NCBI GenBank assembly: GCA_002633005.1 | Contig: NMRA01000158.1 | Span: 622,433-686,432 of the forward strand | Reading direction: 5' to 3' | From: Phoronis australis | Lineage: Eukaryota; Phoronida; Phoronidae | DNA length: 64,000 bases | Shown here: one piece after another, positions 37,386 to 49,200 of the stretch | How positions within the stretch are numbered: position 1 is the first letter of the stretch | How the letters are laid out: each line of letters begins with the position of its first letter | Position numbers and translations under genes: made by a program | The notes under the pieces: generated by a model | Seen by the model: only the letters and a program-made list of their open reading frames with translations | Told to the model about the DNA's origin: nothing | Database searches by the model: none

Positions 37386-37503
37386 TGTAAACGGGTCCCT
37401 CTTCAAAATGGCTGCCGAGAACCAGTTTTCACTGAATAACGGCAATGTCCATTATTCAATGAAACTGGTTCCCAGACGCCATTTTGAAGAGGGACCCGTT
37501 TAC
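37386..37503. repeat. Foldback palindrome with arms of about 52 bp
   Basis: Left arm 37386-37438 begins GTAAACGGGTCCCTCTTCAA; right arm 37452-37503 ends TTGAAGAGGGACCCGTTTAC. The arms are nearly identical with a 13-base loop. The right arm runs directly into a dispersed repeat (37500-37680) that is the inverse of 35256-35456, so the palindrome is probably the end of that element family. Confidence 0.8.
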
Positions 37504-37680
37504 GCCACTTTTAAGAGCATGCATGCCCCGTGTTATTGGGGTACATGTAATTTCATTGATCCACTGTGATTGCTTAACTCCGGCCAACAGATGCTTTAAA
37601 ATTTGAAGCAAAAAGGACAAAAATACCATAGCCCATACTTTCTCCAAATTTGCCCATGGGCTTAAAGCCATGTGGGGACT
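37500..37680 (-). repeat. Dispersed repeat, copy B, inverted relative to copy A
   Basis: Read on the minus strand it matches 35256-35456 block for block. It adjoins the foldback at 37386-37503. Confidence 0.55.
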
Positions 37681-38216
37681 CGTCTCAAGTGACTCAAATC
37701 ACCTATAACCACACTGTTTCCTAAAATTATCCCTTCAAGTATTTCATAGATAATAACAACCACACTGATAAACTTGCATAGACTTTTCTGCTCCAGAAAG
37801 ACAGAAATGGCATGGCAATGACAAGGGCAGGTCAGCAAATTAGTCTCACTCTCACTCTCAGTCTCAGACAGGTGGAGAGCTTCTGAGTTCTATTCAACTT
37901 CAATCTAATTCGACGTATTCGGTCTTTTAAGTTCAGTACCGTATGGTGCGAGAGAAGGCTGAACTGACAAAAACCAAGCAAACGTCAAAACACGCGTACC
38001 TCACAGAAATATATATCAAACGTTCATTTTGACATTCAAACGGGGTAGTACTAGTAGTGAGACGACGAGACGTTCATCAGTGTTCAATCAACACTACCAC
38101 AGTCCACAGGCACAAACCATTGAGTTTCACTCACAACAGAAACTCATAATTTACCTTAACACCTTAAATACTTTGCAAACCAGTTGTTTATGTTGGTACT
38201 AACAGACAGTACTAAC

Positions 38217-38260
38217 CTGCTTTTAAGACAACAGTCATAAGTCAATTTCATTCAAATACC
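38217..38260 (-). promoter_or_regulatory. Candidate Smaug non-coding first exon with TATA and CRE upstream
   Basis: On the minus strand a TGACGTCA palindrome (38302-38309), an ATGCTAAT octamer-like block and TTTATAAG (38288-38295) are followed about 70 bases on by a splice donor GCAG|GTTAGT (38217). This order fits a TATA promoter with a short first exon joined to the acceptor at 33999. The strand composition also changes at about 38.3 kb. The transcription start is not known. Confidence 0.35.
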
Positions 38261-40801
38261 AACACCAGACAGTCACACATGTAGTTTCTTATAAATTAGC
38301 ATGACGTCACGAGCACCGCATAACAAAGCAAGCAGACAGGTCATGAACTAGATTTACGAATGTATGTATGTTTCTGGCTTTTAAATAACGCTCGGCCTTA
38401 AATTCCAATAAAAAACCTTTCGATAAAGCTATTTTACCGAAAGATTAGTAAATCTGAACGTCGCTTTTTTTATTTGAGCCGTTTTCCCGATTGGCCGCTA
38501 GGTGTCATGATACTAAAGCGCTATCTATTGAGAATTTCATAGGCTGAGTGAGCTATATTCATCATTGACTAAGCTGGTTAGTCGGGTTCCGTTTTGTGAC
38601 AAAGGTGGGTGGCATTCGGGGCATAGAGACGCGAGAGACGTCGCACATCGTTTTTACAATCAGGTGCGCCCCATGGATATTCCATTTTTTGCCAGGCTGT
38701 GCTTGATTTGACGTTATGTTTCTTTTCTATAAAAAAATAGCGTACATGTATCTTACATCACCCTCTGGTATATCGAGCGCACCTATACTTTTTCCTGGAA
38801 TACATTTCAGAGCAACAATATCTTTGATTATGTCCGCGAGCATTTGGCAATTAAATGCAACCAATATGCCTATCATGGCAAATCAATTAATTGGATTTTT
38901 TTGCATATCATTGAATTTTTGGGTTACAAGTAAGCGTTGCGATTTTATATACTGTATTTAGTCAACGAATTGTGATAATTTTAGACTGGTCAGACAAACA
39001 GACGAAATCTTGAACGACCTTAATCACTAGACTGTTCCTTGTTATTTTCTGCATTCATAGTTTACGTTTCCAGTTATGTCGTAAGTTATTTCAATACAAT
39101 GTTACCGCGGCTGCCTGCGCAGTTTTTTGTTGCACTACGCCTTAGCGCTGAAGTGGCTGCGCATTTTCTCTGGCAGCGCAGTTGTAATTCCCGTCAATGA
39201 TCTAAACACTGCACAGCTAGAAAAAATAACGAGCGACAGATAAATACAATGAGTGAAACGAGTCACTGTGAATATACAGGTTTAGAAATCGAGATAATTT
39301 TTTTAATTTTAAAATCTTGATATTTAGAGTAGACACCCATTACGAGTCTTCTTCAGAACCGTTTGGTGAGTTGAGAACATAGTTTTGTGAGGATTGTTTA
39401 TCGAATCAAATCAGGTTTAGCCAAATAATCCGAATGGGTAAAAATTCAAGACATGAAAGTATCGGTCATGCTTTTTGACCGTCGAAATGCATTAAACGTG
39501 TTTCATTTGCCATGTTATATGAAGTGCAATGGCTTATCCAGTTATTTGTAAAACTTCGTATGATTTAGAGCACGGGTATTTGTGACGTTTCGAAGACACC
39601 CGATAAAGAACATGTGGCAAGCCCTGAAGACCCAAACCACATGATGATATCCACTAGTGTTGCTTTCATTTTCCAGATATGACAGTTCCTCATCATTTTA
39701 TTAGCTCTAGTATGGGTTTCATAATTCTAACTTGTCGGACTACCACTATTGACAATAAGGAATTGTTTGAAAAGTTTATATCTCATTGCTCTACTCTTTG
39801 TTTTTTCGACAGAAACATCTCCGTTAACGGGAACATTCGATTTCTTTAAATATGAGTAGGTTTAGGATGAAGCTTAACATTCATTTGCTGAGTCGAGTGG
39901 CACCTAAAACGACGTTATATTGCTTTAAAACATCTTCGATAACTTGCAGCACGGCCCAGTTGGTCGATTCTTGATCGCCGCAAATGATCGCCGGTAGTGA
40001 ACGTTAACTGAAGTCCCGTAGTCGACTTTTCTCCAAGACTTACAGTAACATACAATGTTCAAAGCTGCGGTAACTGTAAATCTGTTTTAAACAAAGAAGT
40101 GAAATTTTACGCTGACAAATTCCCAACACAAAGGTAAAGAACATTTAAATCGGTTATTATTCAGCGTCTACTTCGGTGATGTCATAAAACAATAAGTTGG
40201 ACAAGTTTCCATTGTTTTCATCAGAAATTAGAAAAATTACTCATTCGGAAATTATTTTTGAGCTAAATAAGTGAAGAATTGTCCTTGTTCATTTGTACGT
40301 TACATGTTAAAATAAGCGGACGGTGATGGGTCTAACCTTTTAAATTACTGATTAGATAAAGTGGAGGCCTTCGTAATTGTAGAGAAACACAACAAACTAT
40401 TCGTGTAAGGGGTCGTTTCATCATTATCGTTACCTCAGACTTTGAAACCGGCCTGACAAAGTGCACGTTACCCCAGGGGCTAACAAAAGTTCTCCAGACG
40501 ACATGGCTACTTACAGATGTTACCGAAAACCAAATCATGTCATAGTGGAACAGGGAGAAATGTGCGGACTATTTCAATTTCTAATTCCGGATATGAAGGA
40601 CCATCTTTTTGGGATTCGTTAACCACCGATTTCATAACCCATCAAAACACTTCGAGGAAGCAAAATGAAATAGCAGAAACTGTCTACGTTTTATAAAGCA
40701 ATCGCATTCGGTTATTCTTCACTGGACTCGCTTCATTTTGCACACACATACTCATTTAGAAAAATATGTTGTCCCTCACTTAGTTTGCACGAGGTTACAT
40801 A

Positions 40802-41427
40802 CATAGGCGGATTTAGGGGGGGGCAGGGGGCCCGCCCCCCCCCCCCNNNNNNNNNNNNNNNNNNNNNNNNNNNNNNNNNNNNNNNNNNNNNNNNNNNNNN
40901 NNNNNNNNNNNNNNNNNNNNNNNNNNNNNNNNNNNNNNNNNNNNNNNNNNNNNNNNNNNNNNNNNNNNNNNNNNNNNNNNNNNNNNNNNNNNNNNNNNNN
41001 NNNNNNNNNNNNNNNNNNNNNNNNNNNNNNNNNNNNNNNNNNNNNNNNNNNNNNNNNNNNNNNNNNNNNNNNNNNNNNNNNNNNNNNNNNNNNNNNNNNN
41101 NNNNNNNNNNNNNNNNNNNNNNNNNNNNNNNNNNNNNNNNNNNNNNNNNNNNNNNNNNNNNNNNNNNNNNNNNNNNNNNNNNNNNNNNNNNNNNNNNNNN
41201 NNNNNNNNNNNNNNNNNNNNNNNNNNNNNNATACTTCAGGAATCAAGGAAAATGCTTGATTTTTAGAGGTAAAAACAGAAAAATTTCCTGGGCGGGAGGG
41301 GTGCAAACCCCCCTCCCGACCTCCCCCCACTTCGGTGCTATGCGCATCATCGTAGTTCAGTTTGCGCAAATGCTTACAGCCGGACAAAAGTTGGCCCCCC
41401 CCTTGTGATATCCTAGATCCGCCACTG
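40802..41427. mobile_element. hAT-like element interrupted by an assembly gap
   Basis: Left end CATAGGCGGATTTAGG, right end CCTAGATCCGCCACTG, identical in type to 25937-26903. The right 200 bases (AATCAAGGAAAATG..., CGGTGCTATGCGCATC) align with that copy. The interior is missing as Ns, starting right after a run of G and C that probably defeated sequencing or assembly. Confidence 0.75.
40847..41230. other. Assembly gap, 384 N
   Basis: Continuous run of N inside the hAT-like element, directly after a C homopolymer. Any reading frame that crosses it is meaningless. Confidence 1.
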
Positions 41428-42028
41428 CATGATGGAAATTTCTCGTCTCATCTAATTCGCACATCCAGTTTTTCACTCAACGCAAAACTCGGTCACTAGT
41501 TCTATAATTTAGCACAACACACCCGTCTCGTGCTATTGTAAATATCAGGTGAAAGGGGTGACCTATGTCACACGGAGTCAAATGCTCAGAAGTGTTTTAA
41601 CAATGAATGATGAGGTGTAGTAGTCTAGTATTGCAACAGGATAAAAGTAATTTCATTCATAATTTAGTGTGAAATAAATGAAGAAATACCAAAGTAGCAA
41701 TTTTGCGAAAAGGAAATTTCTACTGTGCAATAACTTGTGTATTTGAAAACACATGTAGTCAGTGAAGATCGAAAACAACCTTGAGCAAGTTTATATCAGA
41801 CAACTGGAAATTCAAAAAAAGGAGAACATTTTAGGTTTGTAATGCACTGCCAAGGCTATGTCAATCCTTAATATGCAACATCTCACTGATGATACAGCAA
41901 AACTTAACTTGCTGTTCTGAATTGCTTTAATTACTCACTTCATAATTTCTACTCCACGCCTCACTGACTTTCTTCCACAGTAAAAGTTCAAAAAGTAAAC
42001 CGATAGAACAACACAGTTCAAAGTTGGA

Positions 42029-42034
42029 TTTATT
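42029..42034 (-). terminator. Poly(A) signal AATAAA for the ZFAND gene
   Basis: TTTATT on the plus strand in GGATTTATTAGG, at the point where the strand bias weakens. Other TTTATT hexamers upstream (for example near 42884) could serve shorter forms. Confidence 0.45.
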
Positions 42035-43103
42035 AGGTTATGGATATAGGCAGAAATATCAACACTTTCACATGCAATTAATAAAACATTTTTGTTGGTG
42101 AAGCAGAAATTAGCCTCTACCTATCTATAACTTATTGTCCTATAATCCCACATATTGGCTTAATATCCTATCAAGCAAACTTGCATTTAAAATGAACATA
42201 CTAGAAATCAAGGTCCTACAAGGTCCCAACGTGACTGCAGACAGGCACTGGGGACTTGTCCAAATGTACACCAGTGTTAACATCCCCACTCACAACACAG
42301 ACAAAAAAAAACAGACACATAGTCGAGTAGCACAAAAAGCTCACTGAGCGTAAACAATTAAATCCACTGGTATAGGTGTTAATGTGAAGCCAAACAGTGC
42401 TCATTAAATCGTACATTAGTAACAGTGGTCACTCTTTCAATTCAAAGATGCATGCCAAGTTGACTCGTAAAACAAATCTGCTGTAATGACAGTTACACTC
42501 TTCAAGGACTCAGTAAAGACAACCAATAATACATAAAGACCAATGAAAACTACTATTTTGCATGATCAACAAAAACAGTGATAACTAAACATGCTAAATC
42601 CCATAAAGCAATGGTGCTACTTAATTTACAAAATTTAACTCCAAATTGCTTTTCACCTCTAGTTGTATAACAATATAATACGTCATGCCATACAGTTGCC
42701 AAGCAAAAACAATACAAGTTTTAGCCATTAGGATATATTATAATTTTCCAACATTTCAACGACACTAGTAAAACACGGGGAGAAATGTAAGAAAACCAAC
42801 CCACATGTTTGCCGGCCATAAACGTTGCTATCATTTCATAACCACACAAAAACTGACAATAAGGGAAGATGTCTCGATCATTTTATTCAACCATCATTAA
42901 CCTATAATCTTTTATAAACACTTATAAATAAGTTAACTAGCTCATCGTTGCTGGATATGAACCTTTATTTTGGTGCACATACGGGGGACATACCCACGTG
43001 TACGAGGCAAGGTCACACTAAAATGTCTGTTAAACTTTTATCTGACCCCACTAGATCAAATGACAATCCCTCCCAATCTAACACAACAACTCAGAGCTCG
43101 ACT
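42035..43103 (-). other. ZFAND 3' UTR
   Basis: About 1.07 kb of A/C-rich plus strand (U/G-rich transcript) between the stop codon and the AATAAA at 42029-42034. No coding similarity. Confidence 0.6.
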
Positions 43104-43252
43104 TCAGATTTTCTGTATTTTTTCGCTGACAACAACCGGGTTATTTTTCCTAATTTCCTCTGCTCCATGCTTCTGATAGTCAAATTGACAGTTGTGTTTA
43201 TCTGAATATCTATGTGAACTGCAGTAGAGTCCTCCGCAGCGGCATTCAAAGC
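43104..43252 (-). CDS. ZFAND5/6: ZFAND exon 4: AN1 finger and stop
   Basis: Acceptor CTTTTCCTTTTCAG|GC. It encodes [22 protein letters not shown] and the conserved C-terminal helix to IQKI, then TGA at 43104-43106. Confidence 0.97.
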
Positions 43253-46200
43253 CTGAAAAGGAAAAGAGAATAGCGTAACGTTGACAGCAAGAGTTTATGT
43301 TCATTCACGTTCCATTGAAGACACGAATGAACACATTTCAAGCTCAAGTTCATATTATTGTCTTTCTGATGTCAATTTAAAAAACAATAGTCAAACAGTG
43401 AACTAATGTGAGTGAAATCTTCAACAAAACTGTTGAATGACAAACTGTTACCATCAACATATACATACATGTACATATTACCGTAATCGTCTGGGTTACC
43501 ACCCAGGGAGCTTAATCTAAAAAACGGGGTGGGCGGTAAGCCGAGCATGGGCGGTTAAAATCGAAATTTTTAAAATGTAGGGAGTGGGTGGTTACCATCA
43601 CTATAGATGTGACTGAGTACCATTTGTCATTGCTCAGGGTGGTGATGTTTTGTGTACTGTCACGGGGAATCACAGAAAGGCAGGCCACGGACTTGAAATT
43701 CCTGTCAAGTACTGCTTTGTTGGTCCTTCCACGGCAATGAAATACATTTGACAAGAGCCGTCTCAGTGATCAGTACACGCTCACACGAGTTTCACGCGTG
43801 AGCCAAAGGAAACAATTCTTTCTCATTCAGTAAAGAGTATGAGAATATGGGTATTTTACCGCCATAGTAAGGCACGTTCCCGGTTCCGCTAAAACTGATT
43901 GATTGTCACTGAAAGGTCAGCAAGTTGCGCACGTTTTGGAATCTTAGTTTTGTGCAACGAACATTCACAAAAGCACAGACACTTTTAAGAGGACTCGATC
44001 ATGAAAAATTGGGGGTGGGCGGTAAGCCGAGCATGGGTGGTAACCTGGACGAGTATGGTAATATAACTTGGCAGTAGACTTTCATTACTACATGGTTGGC
44101 TGTGGTCTTGTAACAACCATTTTAAGTTATGCTCTGAAGATGGAAGATATATTCCAAAATATTAGCAGTTTTGTTGATTTCTGTGTTGTTTTTGTCACTC
44201 ATACTTAACATTGGACAATTCCAGTGTAGGACGTATCCCAAGTTTCAGATCGCTACTACACGTGTGCAAGACCACACTAGTAAAATGTGGGTGATTCAAT
44301 TATAAAGTCGTGTTCAATCAAAGGTACACATACATACAGATTCTAAGCTATCAAAAACAAGATTTTCACACTAACCAAATTAGGCAAATGTTAGAGTTTA
44401 AATTAAGATGTTTGTACCAACTAAACAATTTATTAGAAAATTGCGAAACCAGGATATTTCTGACAAAAACTTAAAATATTGAAAAACATAGTTTAACATA
44501 GTTAATTTCAGCGGATAAATAACATATTCACTAATTTAACCTCATGAAAATGGCCTGAACAGAGAGCTGAAAGCTGTTCACCAATGGGGTGATAAGGGTC
44601 CCACGTGACTACTTGAGTTACTCATACACATGGACCATTAATTCACTAGAGCCACACCATCGAGAGGTTTCCTACCTGTAAGACCAACTTTCTTTTTACA
44701 ATGAAAACAGCGGTTTTTCTTTGGCTTCTTATCTTTATCTGATCCATCCACAGAGCTGGTATCGGCGGCACCTTCAATAAACCAACATATGATAAGCCCA
44801 ACATACCAAGTATATGGCTGAGAGAAAGAGAACCCGTTGTAAGATGAAATACAACAATCAGACATAGAAGATTCATCATTTTTCACAATACCATGATAGA
44901 GATTAGAACAGTTTGTTATACACCAACACTTCTTATGTTAACTGGGTAAAAGTTAAAATAGAGAGTAATTAGGAACATTAACTTGGAGTGTTAAAGTACC
45001 AAATAAATGAGTTCCACACCAAAAAAGAACTAACACAATGATTCTAAAAGGCGGCTCTGTATTAGGCATTTAACTGTTTCAAGCTTCGGTCAATTTGGAG
45101 AAAACCTAACAGTTAAGTAAATCATGACCACAAAGTCTGACATCACGCAATATAAGCAAATATAATTTTAGCATTCACATTACAGTCAAACTGCATCATG
45201 ACGTGCCTGGCTCATAACATTCACTCCATAATAAAATCGCATTCCACAAATCCCTATTTAGTGCAAATTTCCTAGAGGCAGTTCGCTGTCATGCCGTTTG
45301 ACAGTATTTCAGCAAAGTATTTATTGTAAGAAAACCACAAACATTCAGTTTCGCAATCCTTGGACACAGACAGGTCATCAATTCTTACAACAGGGCAAAC
45401 TTCCATGACAACTCTCGTTTTTGTTGAAAAAAGAAAAATTAACACCGTTGCTGTCTGCCTCAACTCCACTTCATAATTACACCATAATTGTATGACATCA
45501 TGAACAAAATGCACTCCTCCACCTTCAAATATGGGTCACACTTTTTTCATTAAAACTGTTTGATGAAAATAATATTAAATTTTGTTTTTAAGGGGAAAGC
45601 CTTAAGTTGCCGGTTGTGTTTTCACTAAAACGGAAAATCCCTCGTCATCCAGGACATACTCGAAAGTCAATAAGCATTCCCATTAACAATATTAACTCAG
45701 TGTACCTGTAACTTCAGTTAAAGGGGCAAAATAAAAAAACTTCAACTTGGGACAAAAATGATGCGTTACTACTACATTGCTGCAAATACTTGAAATTTTA
45801 AAGAATGCTACTTGGTGACATCTGTACCATTCACTTCATACTATTATGAGATTTAGTTGAGAAATTTGACGAAATTAACTTTTATTTGTCCGCCATATTG
45901 TGTCACAGACAGACCAAAGACAGCCGGAGAATATCCGTCTCGAATCTACAGTCGAACGCAATGACAATCAGTGTTCAATGAGCCATCTTGTTTAGTCAGT
46001 TAACCGGAAGCAGAAACATGAAAAACACATCCACTCCATCTCACTAATGTTGCATGGGTGGTTACTAAGGGACAGGGTGGTTACTAAGGGACAGGGTGGT
46101 TACTAAGGGACAGGGTGGTTACTAAGGGACAGGAAAAGAGTAATTAACATTAAAATATATCTAAGATAATTGGGACAAACAATTTTTAGTGAAATTTACA

Positions 46201-49200
46201 TCAAAATGCTGGTTTGTCTTTAAGCCACCTCCTTTGATGACTTAAACACATGACCCTTTCATATAATTATGAGTGCTGATGTATCGATGTTTTGGGGAGT
46301 GATGGTATGGTTAAATTCAGCCTTGGCTAAAAGTAAGAGGACAAATTAACTTTGCAATTACAGTAAAATCTCACCAATATTGAACAAAATTGCCCTTTTC
46401 TCCTCATTTTTCAAGGGCTTCTCGCATTTTGAGAAAGGAAGTTTCTGTGTGTCATTTTCAAATTTCAAGGTTAACCAACTCCAATAAAATCAACATTGTA
46501 TTACGTCTTGGTAACACAAAACAAGTCTTAACATGTCAATGAAAATTTTAAGACCATTTTTTTAACAGTGAATGCCCAATTCGATAATCGTTCACGAAAC
46601 GAAATGCAGCCTTAAGCGTCACCAGAGTTATCAGCAAGCGTTGCCGTCAACGCCACATACTGTAGCATTATTATCACCACTCCACCACTTTAAGCACTTC
46701 ATTTCATTTATTACTTGACCAAATACACAATATGTACTTCAAAATAAAAAAGTATGCCTGCATAGCGAATACTTAAATGACCAATGCATCAAACTACCAT
46801 AACTTCGGTCTCTACTAGCTAATGAAGCCCGTCTGAAAAATTCATCCAACGTTGCCCCTTTACACCAACTCTCCCCTAGTACCAGTGTTGCGTTGGTGTG
46901 AGAAGTGCTAGTACATGGCCACTTGATGAGTTTATTGGGGTCAAATAAGGATTTTTGAGGACGAAATGTTGATTTATTGACCTAACAATTTACAGTGACT
47001 GTTAAGCTTAATGGCAGGCTATTTAACAGGGGGAGAAAGAGTAGAACAAGTTGTTCAAAATGTCTGGGAAGGCATTTGCCCCTTTACGTTGAAGCTTGAA
47101 CAGGCCTGCTAGGTCCCTAACTATAACAAGGACCTCAGCTGCAAACTGACTGTAAGAACCACTTAAAATGCTACGTTACAACAAAATGAATGTATAAAAC
47201 TGTCCCATATAGCTACAAGGTGAATGTGTAAAACTGCCAACTTAACTTTACAATGGCACAGAAAGTCAGCCAACAATGAACCCCATTGAGCCCATAATTA
47301 TTTCAATCATTTAAAAGCAAGAACATTAATTCACAATTTACATTATCAGCTCTTTGGTACTTCTTGGAAATAATCAAATCAAAATAAACATTAAGAATAA
47401 TGAGACAACATGTTTACTTGCTCAGTTGTTTTTCCCAGTAAGATTGTTTTCTTTCTTTTGCATAACCACAAAGACATAACCTGCTGTACAAGTCAACTGC
47501 AACAATGTTTTGCAGTATGGAGATATTGAATGAAATTCAGTGTCAATTGTTATGCAAAAGTCCTTTGTAATATTCTACAGTCTCAAAAACCACTATTACT
47601 TGGCAGCAACCCTTCTTGAAGAAAGAATTCACTGGCACATGACTGAGACATGCGTCAACTATTTTAATGTCCATTTTTAAAAACCCTTTTTTAACCTTGG
47701 GAGATAAAGTAAATCGCATTAAAAAAAGCAATGAACCCACTTTCTGTAAAGATTGCGATTTAGACCACTGACTGTTATAAAATCGGTTACTAAGCAATCC
47801 CTTGCATGAGATTAAGAGCAGTTTTTTGAACTTGGAAAGAACTGAGAGCTTGTTAAAAAACATTTGATGGGCTGAGCAGGGCCTCAAGGATAACAAAAAG
47901 TTGGTTATTCTCAAGCCCAGAAATCACCAGTAAGAAATGACTGGTCAAACTGGTCATCAGCATTACAACAGTCAGCGGCAGGCTTAAAACAACCAATGCA
48001 CCTCATGCTCAAACTACAAATCTCCTTCATGTCAACAATAACCAATCACTGACCATCACATTTGTCATCCGCTTTAGCCTCTGCGCCCAGACACGTGTCT
48101 TCATCTCGCTCTTGTGCAGTTGTCGTTGTGTGCACAGTTGGTGAAGCAGTTTCTACGCAAGGTGTTGTTAGACCGACACATTCACTAAGGCCGGGACCTA
48201 CAAGAGAAAATTAAATATAAAACTTACTAATACATCATTCCAGTGTTCTCCATGACCCCTTTTAACAGGTCGCCGCGACCCGCTTGATTTTGCCTTTGAC
48301 CTGTTAAGTTAAACAGCACACGACACAATTCATTTTGAACAAAAAGTATAATTTTTGTGTCTTCACTAAGATATGTACGCACCACACAATTTTTCGAAAT
48401 AGTTCAGCTGTAACGGTGGCTTGCGAATTTTTGAAAGTAGAGAACACTGCATTCTGTTGGGTTTGATCAGACGGTAGAGAGCCTCCAACAGTCTATTGAA
48501 AAATTCACACACTACAGCTAGAAGGACTGATCCTCAGAAGGGAGACGATCAGTCGCAAATCTGTTGGCAGATTTGCCTTCGGCTACATGACTAACTTGTG
48601 ATCAAGCTTGTTTCAAGCATGTCGGTCCCATGTGACTGGGCAAAGCACTAACAATTTCCACACCACAGACAGCTTGCTTGTCACGTCTTTCAAGTCAGTC
48701 TGTTGACATGCAATACCGCCTCCTCATTGACGTGAGTTTCTGATTGAACTTTTAGCTAGGTGTTTAGCGCTAGGACATGTGCCTCGCACAATGACATTTA
48801 AGCTCACGAATATCACCGAAAGCTGTAACAAAAATGTTAAAGAATCGACAGGTAGCTGCAATGCCATCTAGTATTTGGGCGAGGAACCACCCAGAACCTT
48901 TGTGAAACCTCAGGCTATTTTGTCTGTTGATTCAGCGGGCCCTATCTTAGGCCTGATAAAATTCCATTATAAGTGCTCTAAATCATTTGAGACACAGTAC
49001 ATGTGATACACAAGTCAGTACAAATGATACTGTTCACCTAAATGAACAAAGAAAATGACAAATTCCAATAAATGTTTGTATCAAATAAAAAATTGATGAA
49101 ATGATATGTTACACTGAACTACTCTAGTCAGGTTATGGATGACTGGGGCTTCAAATAAGCTAATTTATGAACATATTCAAAAGCTCATGCGGGAAGTCCG

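Larger units (their letters stand above)
34000..38216 (-). other. Probable first intron of Smaug
   Basis: A/C-rich plus strand, no coding similarity. It holds a dispersed repeat at about 35256-35456, a related inverted copy at about 37500-37680, and a foldback palindrome at 37386-37503. Confidence 0.4.
38310..42028. other. Intergenic interval between Smaug and the ZFAND gene
   Basis: Mixed to T/G-rich, no coding similarity on either strand. It holds the hAT-like element with the assembly gap. It would contain upstream control sequence of Smaug and the downstream flank of the ZFAND gene. Confidence 0.6.

Noticed and set aside
38716-38961. 81-codon hydrophobic frame upstream of Smaug
   Set aside because: Suggests membrane segments, but in T-rich DNA Phe, Leu and Ile codons are expected by chance; no family match and no splice support.
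40785-41408. Open frames of about 200 codons on both strands
   Set aside because: They run through the 384-base N gap inside a transposon and exist only because N does not stop translation.
46056-46133. Possible CRISPR-like array
   Set aside because: Direct tandem repeats with no spacers, in an animal genome; it is a minisatellite.
47543-47914. 123-codon minus-strand open frame in a ZFAND intron
   Set aside because: Lys/Leu/Phe-rich with no domain I recognise, lies between two well-placed exons, and AT-rich DNA of this length often has such frames.
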